Assembly (NCBI GenBank): GCA_039975755.1
Contig: JBDWGM010000063.1
Coordinates: 1-49,363, forward strand
DNA length: 49,363 nt
Reading direction: 5' to 3'
DNA from: JABSSA01 sp039975755
GTDB lineage: Bacteria > Pseudomonadota > Alphaproteobacteria > Rhodobacterales > Rhodobacteraceae
The notes under the pieces were generated by a model that did not search any database, was not told the origin of the DNA, and saw only the letters and a list, made by a program, of their open reading frames with translations. Made by a program: the position numbers and the translations under genes. Shown piece by piece: positions 17,731-25,085 of the stretch (positions are counted from its first letter, which is position 1; each line of letters begins with the position of its first letter).

Positions 17731-17817
17731 ATGCCGGTGGCCATCGATGACCCCGCGATCCTTTACGAACTTAATGCGGCGCTGACCGCGCATAACTTAA
17801 TTGGACAGGCACCATGA
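17731..17817 (+). CDS. short ORF overlapping the ridA start, possible remnant or coupled leader peptide
   Basis: An ATG at 17731 opens 28 codons (MPVAIDDPAILYELNAALTA...) ending in TGA at 17815-17817, which overlaps the ridA ATG (ATGA). The frame stays open upstream to 17644 without an ATG, and the peptide has ordinary protein-like composition, so it may be the end of a decayed gene between the SDR gene and ridA. No Shine-Dalgarno sequence is evident. The 139 bases before it show nothing else. No family is recognised. Confidence 0.35.
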   Translation: MPVAIDDPAILYELNAALTAHNLIGQAP

Positions 17818-18158
17818 TTGAACGGATTCACACCTCTGACCGGATGAGCAAAATCGTCAAACATAACGGAACGATTTACCTGTGTGGACAAGTCGGTGCA
17901 GGCGATACGGTGGCCGAGCAAACTGCCGATTGTCTGTCGCGCGTGGATGCTTTGTTGCAAGAGGCGGGATCAGACCGTGACAACATATTACAAGCGACCA
18001 TTTGGTTGGCGGACATGGCTGATTTTGCGGAAATGAACGCCGTTTGGGACGCGTGGGTGCCTAAGGGGCACGCACCGGCACGGGCTTGTGGTGAGGCAAA
18101 GCTCGCGCGGGATGTGCTGAAGGTTGAGATCATCGTCACAGCAGCTGAGACGTCGTAA
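17814..18158 (+). CDS. RidA family enamine/imine deaminase
   Basis: A 114-residue YjgF/YER057c/UK114 protein. It has the family's IYLCGQVGAG strand, the NILQATIWLADMADF helix, the key Arg in HAPARACGE (R90, counterpart of Arg105 in RidA) and the C-terminal KVEIIVTA strand, so it is likely catalytic. RidA proteins hydrolyse reactive enamines/imines released by PLP or flavin enzymes to keto compounds plus ammonia. In this cluster the obvious imine source is the FAD oxidase at 11833. The gene follows the SDR gene after 222 bases and may be translationally coupled to the short frame before it. Confidence 0.9.
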   Translation: MIERIHTSDRMSKIVKHNGTIYLCGQVGAGDTVAEQTADCLSRVDALLQEAGSDRDNILQATIWLADMADFAEMNAVWDAWVPKGHAPARACGEAKLARDVLKVEIIVTAAETS

Positions 18159-18346
18159 AGAGGCTGGTTTCACGCACCTGTCGCCTAAAACATGAAGAAT
18201 AAGAACAAGTTTTAATGACTTTTTCGGTTTATTTTTATGTAGTTAATGCCACATGTAGCTTGTTGAGCAGCTGCAACCCAGAAAGCTCGGAGGCTGTTCA
18301 GAAATCGGAAACAGAGCTCCGTTAGAATTTATTGCAGAGAAAGAAG

Positions 18347-18393
18347 ACGGTTTAGGGTGTAAAGTAAGGGCAAAGACCGAAACCTAAAACCGT
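18347..18393 (+). promoter_or_regulatory. leader hairpin 1
   Basis: ACGGTTTAGG pairs with CCTAAAACCGT (one bulged A) around a 26-base loop. It ends about 180 bases before the coding start and is not followed by a U-tract. Confidence 0.4.
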
Positions 18394-18421
18394 TGTTCAA
18401 CGCTGGAGGGAATCTGGGTCG

Positions 18422-18472
18422 AATGGACACAATATTTCCTTATGGGGCCATATTGTTGCCGAATTATCCATT
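18422..18472 (+). promoter_or_regulatory. leader hairpin 2, nested two-part stem
   Basis: The outer arms AATGGA/TCCATT and inner arms ACAATAT/ATATTGT are nested, with one unpaired base between them on the left and ten on the right. The two stems in register make chance formation less likely than a single short dyad. Confidence 0.42.
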
Positions 18473-18520
18473 GATTAGGATGTTCGCGGCGTAGTCCTGC
18501 GCCCGACTTTCAAAACCACC

Positions 18521-18544
18521 GAACATAACCACTGAACATAACCA
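18521..18544. repeat. two direct 11-bp repeats, 13-base period
   Basis: GAACATAACCA occurs at 18521-18531 and again at 18534-18544, ending 31 bases before the ATG. It could be a duplicated regulator site or a slippage product. Confidence 0.5.
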
Positions 18545-18575
18545 ACGAAGAATTTTTTCTACAGTGAGGCTCAAA

Positions 18576-20237
18576 ATGAAACAAAGAACTTCTTTGCTTT
18601 TGACAACCGCAGCGATGACGTTGGCAGCAACTTTTGCGCAGGCTCAAAACGAAGGTAGCTCATCTGCTTTTGGAAGTGTCGTTGAAACACCTTCTGTCGT
18701 TTTGACAGATATCAATTCGGCAGAATCCAAATCAGGACAACTTTTGAGTTTTGAGGACGGTTTTTACATTCTTTTGACCGAAGACGACGGTGCGCTTCGA
18801 GTCCCTTCTGACGCTGTAACCTGCGAAGGTGAAGGTTGCCCCATTTCGGAAAATGAAACTGTCGCTGCTGCGCCTGTTCCTGATCCAGTGGAAGCAGAAG
18901 TAGAAGTAGAAGCAGCAATTGATCCGTCTGATGCGCGTGTTCGTTTGATTGGTTCTGATGCGGTTGGTCAAAAATTGATGCCGGCGATGTTGGAAGACTA
19001 TGCTGCATCTCTGAACGCAGATATTGATACCACTGTACTCTCTGAAGAAGACACCTATGTGCGCTACTTTGGGGTCGATGGTTCCGAAGTCGGCAGTGTT
19101 TTCATAAATTCGACGGGATCTGCTGAAGGATTTGAGGGACTGGCTGCAAGTGCTGCAGACTTTGGGATGGCTTCACGCGCCGTAACGAACAACGAAGCTG
19201 CAGCGATTGTCCGTAACGGTGTATTGCAGGGCACAGACAATGAGACCGTTATCGCAATGGACAGCATTGCCGTTGCCACACACCCAGACAATCCAGTGAC
19301 GGCTCTTGGGTTAGAACAAATTGCAGCGATTTATCAGGGCCAGATCACAAACTGGTCGGAGGTCGGCGGTCTTGATGCACCTATCACTGTGGTTTCTCGT
19401 GACGAAGGCGATACACGCAGCCTGTTCGAGAGCGCCATATTTGAAGGGCAAGAACCTGTACTTGGCGAGAATGTTTTGGAAATTGAAGGTGATCATCCTG
19501 AAATGGCGGCTGCGGTGCGCGATGATCCCAATGCAATCGGATATGTGAGCACAGTTTTCGCCGAAGGGCTTGGCAATGTCGCTTTGACAAACAGCTGTGG
19601 CATCACATCTTCGGCCAACGCTTTCGACGTAAAAACTGATCAATACCCACTGGTGAGCCGGCTCTATCTTTACAATCGAGCTGAAGCGCTATCGGAAGAT
19701 GCAGCACGTTTTCTAGAATATGCAACGTCACCGGCAGCTGATGATGCAATTGAACGTTCTGATTTTATCAGTTTCGCAATTGAGCGTGTCGCGCAGACTA
19801 TTTCGGATGTTGACGTTGCGATCGACAGGGTTCCAACTGATACGGACACTCAATTGATCAACCAAATGACCGATGCCAAGGCGCTGTGGGATCGTTTGTC
19901 CATAACCATCCGCTTCTCAAGCGGGACTACCGTTCTTGGAAATAAAGAGCTGAACGATCTTGAGCGGCTGATTTCTTATCTTGAAGATCTTCCGACAGGC
20001 ACGCGTGTCGCTCTTGTTGGTTTTGCCGATAACGTCGGTAACTTTGACAATAACGTTCGCTTGTCAGGGCGTCGGGCCGCTACGGTCGCGAATCAGATTG
20101 AGACTTTGGCGGGAACTCGACTGGAAAACATCGCATTCGAAAACCGGGCCTACGGAGAGCTATCGCCAGTCGCCTGCAATACGGATGCAAACGGCCGCGC
20201 CTTTAATCGTCGTGTTGAGGTCTGGGTGCGCAAGTAA
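18576..20237 (+). CDS. exported phosphate-binding-like domain fused to OmpA C-terminal domain
   Basis: A 553-residue exported protein. I chose the ATG at 18576, preceded by GTGAGG, over the in-frame GTG at 18564. Domains in order: signal peptide (about 1-24, ending AQAQ); a small domain at 35-90 with a CEGEGCP pair of cysteines; an acidic/Pro linker; a PstS-like periplasmic binding domain at about 125-385 (VRLIGSDAVGQKLMPAML, then IYQGQITNWSEVGG and SRDEGDTRSLFESAI, which are phosphate-binding-protein hallmarks); and an OmpA-like domain at about 430-553 (VALVGFADNVGNFDNN, NRRVEVWV) that binds peptidoglycan. It likely senses or captures an anion while anchored to the cell wall. No pst transporter is adjacent, so transport is doubtful. 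Confidence 0.85.
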   Translation: MKQRTSLLLTTAAMTLAATFAQAQNEGSSSAFGSVVETPSVVLTDINSAESKSGQLLSFEDGFYILLTEDDGALRVPSDAVTCEGEGCPISENETVAAAPVPDPVEAEVEVEAAIDPSDARVRLIGSDAVGQKLMPAMLEDYAASLNADIDTTVLSEEDTYVRYFGVDGSEVGSVFINSTGSAEGFEGLAASAADFGMASRAVTNNEAAAIVRNGVLQGTDNETVIAMDSIAVATHPDNPVTALGLEQIAAIYQGQITNWSEVGGLDAPITVVSRDEGDTRSLFESAIFEGQEPVLGENVLEIEGDHPEMAAAVRDDPNAIGYVSTVFAEGLGNVALTNSCGITSSANAFDVKTDQYPLVSRLYLYNRAEALSEDAARFLEYATSPAADDAIERSDFISFAIERVAQTISDVDVAIDRVPTDTDTQLINQMTDAKALWDRLSITIRFSSGTTVLGNKELNDLERLISYLEDLPTGTRVALVGFADNVGNFDNNVRLSGRRAATVANQIETLAGTRLENIAFENRAYGELSPVACNTDANGRAFNRRVEVWVRK

Positions 20238-20257
20238 AAATACAACACAACAAACCG

Positions 20258-20289
20258 GCTGGCGCTGGGATTCAAATTCTAACGCCAGC
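20258..20289 (+). terminator. stem-loop after the PBP-OmpA gene
   Basis: GCTGGCG pairs with CGCCAGC across an 18-base loop, 20 bases past the stop codon, followed by only TT. It may attenuate or protect the mRNA end between the two OmpA genes rather than terminate fully. Confidence 0.35.
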
Positions 20290-20373
20290 TTAGTAAACTT
20301 TGGCTAGATTTCGCTTTACGGCTGTATTAGCACTTTTGTGCGTCTAGGTTGTACGTGATCAGGGAAGGTATTC

Positions 20374-22146
20374 ATGAGAGCACTACTTATAGCTTTAGTT
20401 GTTGGCCTGACCGGACTGACATTCTATTTCGCCCAAAAACAAACCTCTGATGAGGCCAATGCGATCGCTGAACAGCAGGTCGCAATGGCAGAGCGTTTGG
20501 CACAAGCTGAATCCGCCGCGAATGCGGATGCGGAACTGCAAGAGCAAAAAATAGCACTTGAGGCGGATGTTAACACGCTAAATGAATCCGTTCAGACCCT
20601 CACATCTGAGCGTGATGGCTTGGCTGGCGAGCTGGCACAAGTTCAAGCTGCTGTTGAAGCTAAGGACGATGAGCTGGAAGCAATTTCCGGACAAAATGCG
20701 ACCCTTCAAAAACAAGCAGATTCAGCCGCAACGCGCATAGCGGAATTGATTGCCACGGCTGAAGCGGCTGTGCCGAGCGATGAAGTTGAACAGTTGCAAG
20801 CGCAACTTACAGAGCGGGACGGGACACTTACTGAACTGCAGTCCTCGGTCGCGACTTTGACAACCAACCTGGAAGAACGTGACCAGGCTGTCAGCGACAT
20901 GACGAACCAAATCACTGAAATTGTGGCTGCGAACGAGTCTCTGAGCGCGACTATTGCGGAACGTGATACATCGATTGCGACGCTGGAAACGCAACTGTCA
21001 GAGGTTGGTGGATCCGGACAAGAGGTCGATGCTCGGATTGCCGAGTTAACAACCAAGCTTGAAGAAAGCGAACAGGCTGTTAGCGAGATGGCAAACCAAA
21101 TCACTGATTTTGAGGCCACAAATGAATCTTTGACTGCGGATGTCACAAAGCGTGATACTTTAATCTCGTCGCTCGAGACGCAATTGGCTGAGGTTGGTTC
21201 ATCCGATCAAGACACAGACGTCCGGATTGCTGAGCTCACAACAAATCTGGCGGAACGCGATCAAGCTGTTGCTGAGATGACCGACCAAATCACTGGTATC
21301 GAGGCAGAGAATGAGACTTTGAACGCCGGCATTGCAGAACGCGATGCGTCGATTACGTCACTGGAAACGCAATTGGCGGAGGTTGCTGCATCTGGCCAAG
21401 AGACAGACGCGCGGCTTGCCGAATTGACAAATAACCTTGCTGAACGCGATCAGGCTGTTGATGCAATGGCAACCCAAATCGCTGGTATCGAGGCTGCGAA
21501 TGAGTCTTTGAACACCAATATTGCGGAGCGTGACGCGTCGATTTCATCGCTGGAAACACAGCTGGCCGAGGTTGGTCAGTCCTATGAAGAGGCAAGTGCT
21601 CAAATTGCGACGTTGACCGCCGCGGTAGAAGAACGTGATGTTGTAATTGCCGCCCTTCAGGCCGAAGCAACAGAGCCAGCGGTCGTTGCCGAGCAAAGTG
21701 AGCCAGCAGCACCAGAAGAAACTGAAGCCGAAGCAGAAGTTGCTGATCCAGCGGCGGAAGCGGAAAGTTTTGCAGCGCAATGTGTCGCTCGGGCAAGTGA
21801 TATTCTGGCGGCAGCGCCTGTGACTTTCGATATCGGGACGGCGAACTTTTCAACCGGTTCAATCGAGACACTGGACCTGCTCGGCGCGCTTGCGATCGAA
21901 TGCCAGAGCGATGACCTGATCATCGAAATCGGTGCGCATACGGACAGCCAAGGCCCCGAGGCCAAGAACCAAACTCTGAGTGAAGATCGCGCGCAAGCCG
22001 TAGTAGATTATATGGTTGAGCAAGGTGTTTTGCCGGTTAACATGCGGGCTTCCGGTTTTGGTGAAACGCAACCAATCGAGTCGAATGGTTCGATTGCCGG
22101 ACGTGCTGCAAACCGACGCATTACTTTTGATTGGCAGCCGAGATGA
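20374..22146 (+). CDS. OmpA-family protein with membrane anchor and long repeated coiled coil
   Basis: A 590-residue protein. Residues 1-20 are a transmembrane or uncleaved signal anchor (LLIALVVGLTGLTFYFA). A coiled coil fills about residues 25-435 and contains four 63-residue repeats (residues about 160-411) plus the start of a fifth. An acidic Ala/Glu/Pro linker follows (about 436-470), then an OmpA peptidoglycan-binding domain (about 475-590) with IEIGAHTDSQGPEAKNQTLSEDRA and AANRRITF. The architecture suggests a periplasm-spanning tether from the inner membrane to peptidoglycan. It lies between another OmpA fusion gene and a small membrane coiled-coil gene, possibly one envelope module. 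No enzymatic motif is visible. Confidence 0.85.
   Translation: MRALLIALVVGLTGLTFYFAQKQTSDEANAIAEQQVAMAERLAQAESAANADAELQEQKIALEADVNTLNESVQTLTSERDGLAGELAQVQAAVEAKDDELEAISGQNATLQKQADSAATRIAELIATAEAAVPSDEVEQLQAQLTERDGTLTELQSSVATLTTNLEERDQAVSDMTNQITEIVAANESLSATIAERDTSIATLETQLSEVGGSGQEVDARIAELTTKLEESEQAVSEMANQITDFEATNESLTADVTKRDTLISSLETQLAEVGSSDQDTDVRIAELTTNLAERDQAVAEMTDQITGIEAENETLNAGIAERDASITSLETQLAEVAASGQETDARLAELTNNLAERDQAVDAMATQIAGIEAANESLNTNIAERDASISSLETQLAEVGQSYEEASAQIATLTAAVEERDVVIAALQAEATEPAVVAEQSEPAAPEETEAEAEVADPAAEAESFAAQCVARASDILAAAPVTFDIGTANFSTGSIETLDLLGALAIECQSDDLIIEIGAHTDSQGPEAKNQTLSEDRAQAVVDYMVEQGVLPVNMRASGFGETQPIESNGSIAGRAANRRITFDWQPR
20851..21606 (+). repeat. four tandem 189-bp coding repeats (63 residues each)
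   Basis: Units begin at 20851, 21040, 21229 and 21418, and a partial fifth starts at 21607. Each encodes A-x-LTxxLxERDQAV, then Q-I-x-x-x-x-A-x-N-E, ERDxSIxSLETQLAEV and a Gly/Ser-containing hinge. 63 residues is exactly nine heptads, so adding or losing a unit keeps the coiled-coil register. Units 3 and 4 look the most alike, which fits recent duplication. Confidence 0.9.
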
Positions 22147-22158
22147 TCTGTAAGTTGT

Positions 22159-22172
22159 CTTTTCTAGAAAAG
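22159..22172. promoter_or_regulatory. perfect 14-bp palindrome
   Basis: CTTTTCTAGAAAAG lies 12 bases after the OmpA coiled-coil gene and about 50 bases before the small membrane gene. It could be a regulator site for the latter. Confidence 0.35.
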
Positions 22173-22221
22173 CAGTCAGAGACCTTTGTGTTAAAGTGTC
22201 GACTTGAAATGGAGAACCGTG

Positions 22222-22485
22222 ATGATTGATCTCGTGAACCCGGTTTTAGGCTACATGGTCTGTACCCTTGTGCTGGGTACCATACTTGGCTGGGCTGTTT
22301 GGGGCTTTGGAAGCTCGAAAAAACACCAGTCTTTGGCTTCAGAAGCTGAGTTTTGGGAAGCCAACCTCAATCAGGCGCGAAGAGAGCGGGATATTAATCT
22401 CACTGAGATTGAATCGCTTAAGGAAGAAAAAGCGAATTTGAAGAAACGTCTCAAAGCGCAAGATAAAACTGAGGATAAAACCTAG
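22222..22485 (+). CDS. small membrane protein with C-terminal coiled coil
   Basis: An 87-residue protein of unknown family. The ATG at 22222 has GGAG seven bases upstream; in-frame GTG and TTG codons lie just before it. Residues about 10-32 form one transmembrane helix (MVCTLVLGTILGWAVWGFG) and residues 40-87 a charged coiled coil (WEANLNQARRERDINL...KANLKKRLKAQ). It follows two OmpA-domain genes in the same direction and is followed by a good terminator, so it may be the last member of that envelope module. The length and topology resemble small accessory scaffold proteins, but no function can be assigned. Confidence 0.65.
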   Translation: MIDLVNPVLGYMVCTLVLGTILGWAVWGFGSSKKHQSLASEAEFWEANLNQARRERDINLTEIESLKEEKANLKKRLKAQDKTEDKT

Positions 22486-22956
22486 GTTGGTTAGTTTTGG
22501 GTGCCGAGTGTGATCGACCGATCAGGTGACATCCACTTGAGTACGTTAAAAAGCCACACAGAATGTTTCTAGCTTCAAAAGCGAAGCGATGGTCAGCCCC
22601 CGCACAGGAGGCTGACCTTTTCTTATTTAACGTACAGATCGTAGCGGTCCGTCGGACAGCCAGCCTAAAATAATGCCGTTTACTCATCGTGACGCTTGGA
22701 CACGTGATCATGGAAACCTTGTTTCGATGGGCAAACTTTCAAAAGGGCCCTATCGCTAAATTTCGCCAATTTCAGGTTAGATCCGGCCTTGATCGCCTTG
22801 CCATTCGGCGTTCTTTCCTTTCATTAGTACATAATCCGAATGCTGACGCAGAAAGCGCCGTCAAATTGACTTGAAAGCAGGCCAACGGTTAACTTTTGAC
22901 TCAAAGGTCCAGTCTCGCCTCAGCGGGCCAACAAAAAAGGTAATGGGAGTTTCGAA
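22486..22956. other. intergenic region with operator-like dyad and terminator
   Basis: About 470 bases without a convincing gene. TGATCG-AC-CGATCA (22511-22524) is a near-perfect palindrome, and an intrinsic terminator lies at 22591-22626. A 61-codon frame at 22689-22874 lacks protein character. The right end presumably holds the promoter of the transporter operon. Confidence 0.5.
22591..22626 (+). terminator. rho-independent terminator
   Basis: GGTCAGCC pairs perfectly with GGCTGACC around an 11-base loop and is followed by TTTTCTTATTT. It lies about 105 bases past the small membrane gene and before the transporter operon. Confidence 0.75.
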
Positions 22957-23883
22957 ATGAACTATCGTAGCACTGCTAAATTTGTCGCAGTTGCCTTAGG
23001 GGTCACACTGGCGGCGCCGGTACTGGCTGAAGGCGACCCAATCAAAATCGCGATTAACGAATGGACCGGCCAAAACTTGTCCGCGCAAATCGCGGGTTCG
23101 GTTTTGAAGGAAATGGGGATGACGGTTGAATACGTCACAGCCGGCGCAGTTCCGCAATTCGCGGCCATTGCGGAAGGTAGCCTGCATTTCCAACCAGAAG
23201 TCTGGAACAACAACGTTGGTGACATTTTCCCCAAGGCAGTCGAAGCCGGAGACATCGAGATTGTAGGCGAGCTGGGTTTACAACCTTTGGAAGGTTGGTT
23301 TTACCCGCCGTACATGGAAGAGGTCTGTCCGGGACTTCCCGCCTATGACGCGCTTTATGAGTGTGCGCAGGCATTTGCAGCTGCGGACACGTTCCCAAAT
23401 GGACGTCTGATTACGTATCCTGCGGATTGGGGCACACGGTCTGCGGATCAGGTTGCTGCAGTTGAACTTCCTTTCCAGCCTGTCGCAGGCGGCAGTGAAG
23501 GTGCAATGCTGGCCGAAATGAAATCAGCCATCGCGGCAAAACAACCTATGTTGATGATGTTCTGGCAGCCCCATTGGATCCACGCCGATATCGAGTTGAA
23601 CGTCGTCAAGTGGGACAGCAGTTCACCTGATTGTCTTGCTGGTGTTGATCAATCGCGCGGCAATGCGTGCGGGTTCGCTCAAGCTGCAGTTCAAAAGATC
23701 GTACACAAGGACTTTGCTGCCACTTGGCCCAAAGCCTATACATTTGTGCAAAACTACGCGCTCAGCAATGACGTCCAAAATGCGCTGATCCAACGTGTTG
23801 ATCAGGATGGATTGTCTGTCGAAGAAGCCGTTGCAGAATGGATGAAAGACAATGAGGCAACTTGGCGCGCTTGGGCCGGTTGA
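22957..23883 (+). CDS. glycine betaine/choline-type ABC transporter substrate-binding protein
   Basis: A 308-residue periplasmic binding protein of the OpuAC/ProX class. It has a signal peptide (about 1-25, VTLAAPVLAEG) and starts the mature domain with IKIAINEWTGQNLSAQIAG. Several Trp residues (EVWNNNVG, YPADWGTRS, FWQPHWIH) fit the aromatic box that binds quaternary ammonium groups. GGGAG precedes the ATG. It heads an operon with the ATPase and fused permease genes 113 bases downstream, separated by a stem-loop that may keep binding-protein mRNA more abundant. The ligand (betaine, choline, proline betaine or similar) cannot be decided from sequence. Confidence 0.88.
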   Translation: MNYRSTAKFVAVALGVTLAAPVLAEGDPIKIAINEWTGQNLSAQIAGSVLKEMGMTVEYVTAGAVPQFAAIAEGSLHFQPEVWNNNVGDIFPKAVEAGDIEIVGELGLQPLEGWFYPPYMEEVCPGLPAYDALYECAQAFAAADTFPNGRLITYPADWGTRSADQVAAVELPFQPVAGGSEGAMLAEMKSAIAAKQPMLMMFWQPHWIHADIELNVVKWDSSSPDCLAGVDQSRGNACGFAQAAVQKIVHKDFAATWPKAYTFVQNYALSNDVQNALIQRVDQDGLSVEEAVAEWMKDNEATWRAWAG

Positions 23884-23894
23884 TATAGATAAAT

Positions 23895-23924
23895 GCCAAA
23901 TTTGGCGGGGCTGTGTCCCGCCAA
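23895..23924 (+). promoter_or_regulatory. intercistronic stem-loop with overlapping palindrome
   Basis: TTGGCGGG (23902-23909) pairs perfectly with CCCGCCAA (23917-23924) around a seven-base loop. The palindrome GCCAAATTTGGC (23895-23906) shares TTGGC with it, so the two pairings exclude each other. With no U-tract, it looks like an mRNA-stabilising element after the binding-protein gene. Confidence 0.5.
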
Positions 23925-23996
23925 TCACCGGGTAACGCTGTGCCTACGGATTCCAGTGGATGTGTCCTCAGCCAAGCGATTTGAGGAGTAACATCA

Positions 23997-25085
23997 ATGG
24001 CGAGTGCAAAGGCCAGCACAGGTGAGGTCAAGCTGTCTTGCCGCAATGTCTGGAAAGTATACGGCGCGCATCCGGACACACATTTCAAAAACCACAACGG
24101 TAATGTGGGCACGGACACGCAAGCCAAAGAACATGCACAACACATCCGAGACGACGACCACATCGTCGCCAGTGCAAACGTTTCTTTTGATGTTCATGTT
24201 GGCGAAATCTTTGTCATTATGGGGCTGTCGGGATCGGGCAAGTCAACGATTGTGCGTTGCTTGTCGCGCCTTGTTGAACCCACCGCCGGAGAGATTTTAT
24301 TCAACGGTGAGAATCTTTTAGAGAAAAACGCCAAAGAGCTGATCGAATTTCGCCGACACAAGATGGGTATGGTGTTTCAGAACTTTGGTTTGATGCCGCA
24401 TCTGAACGTTTTGGATAACGTGGCGTTTCCGCTTGAATTGCAAGGGATCGGCCTTTCGGAACGCCGAGCCAAAGCCCAAGGCGTGATTGATCTTGTTGGA
24501 TTGAATGGACGCGAAAGCAGTTTTCCGAGGCAATTGTCGGGTGGGCAACAACAACGCGTCGGAATTGCGCGATCATTGGCCGTGGAACCGGATCTGTGGT
24601 TTTTGGACGAACCGTTTAGCGCGCTTGATCCTTTGATCAGACGCCAAATGCAGGATGAATTTCTACGCATTCAATCCGAATTGCACAAATCCATCGTCTT
24701 TATCACGCACGATTTTTTAGAAGCGCTACGCATCGCCGATCGCATGGCCATCATGCGCGACGGCGAAGTGGTTCAGATTGGTCGCCCCGTTGATCTTATT
24801 CTGAACCCTGCCGATGATTACGTGCGCGAGTTTACGAATGATGTGCCGTGGGAAATGGTCCTGACGGCGGGCGACATTGTCGAACCAAGTGATGTGTCCT
24901 TTGACGGATTACAGGTCGTGGATGCGGAAACGTCTTTGCTGACCTTGCTGCCGGTTCTCGCGAACAACGAAAACGGTGTCGCAGTGTGCAATGAGGCGGG
25001 CAAGGTTGTTGGGGTCATCAATGCCCGCGATTTTGTGCGCGCCTTGGCCAGCGGATCAGACGCGGCATCAGGTGAAGCGCAATGA
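23997..25085 (+). CDS. quaternary-amine ABC transporter ATP-binding protein (ProV type)
   Basis: A 362-residue ATPase with a GAGGAG Shine-Dalgarno sequence. Walker A is GLSGSGKST, the signature LSGGQQQRVGIARS, Walker B LWFLDEPFSALD, and the H-loop FITHDFLEAL. Before Walker A there is a longer N-terminal segment than in most ABC ATPases, His/Asp-rich here (HPDTHF...KEHAQHIRDDDH); ProV proteins also have an extension at this point. The C-terminal 90 residues (about 270-355) are CBS-like (GVAVCNEAGKVVGVINARDFV), the part that in OpuA/ProV senses ionic strength or c-di-AMP. Its stop overlaps the permease ATG by four bases. It energises betaine-type uptake. Confidence 0.9.
   Translation: MASAKASTGEVKLSCRNVWKVYGAHPDTHFKNHNGNVGTDTQAKEHAQHIRDDDHIVASANVSFDVHVGEIFVIMGLSGSGKSTIVRCLSRLVEPTAGEILFNGENLLEKNAKELIEFRRHKMGMVFQNFGLMPHLNVLDNVAFPLELQGIGLSERRAKAQGVIDLVGLNGRESSFPRQLSGGQQQRVGIARSLAVEPDLWFLDEPFSALDPLIRRQMQDEFLRIQSELHKSIVFITHDFLEALRIADRMAIMRDGEVVQIGRPVDLILNPADDYVREFTNDVPWEMVLTAGDIVEPSDVSFDGLQVVDAETSLLTLLPVLANNENGVAVCNEAGKVVGVINARDFVRALASGSDAASGEAQ

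Larger units (their letters stand above)
18159..18575 (+). other. long structured leader/intergenic region upstream of the PBP-OmpA gene
   Basis: There is no protein-coding gene in these 417 bases. The first part (about 18190-18260) is AT-rich and suits a promoter region. Downstream are two stem-loops (18347-18393 and a nested one at 18422-18472) and a direct repeat just before the coding start. It is either a long 5' untranslated leader or holds a small RNA gene. Confidence 0.45.

Noticed and set aside
22689..22874. 61-codon plus-strand frame in the gap before the betaine transporter operon
   Set aside because: No Shine-Dalgarno sequence, no domain, and composition like non-coding DNA.
24080..24170. 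His/Asp-rich N-terminal extension of the ProV-like ATPase as a new metal-binding domain
   Set aside because: ProV proteins normally have an extension at this place before Walker A, so the insertion itself is ordinary; the histidine content alone is weak evidence.
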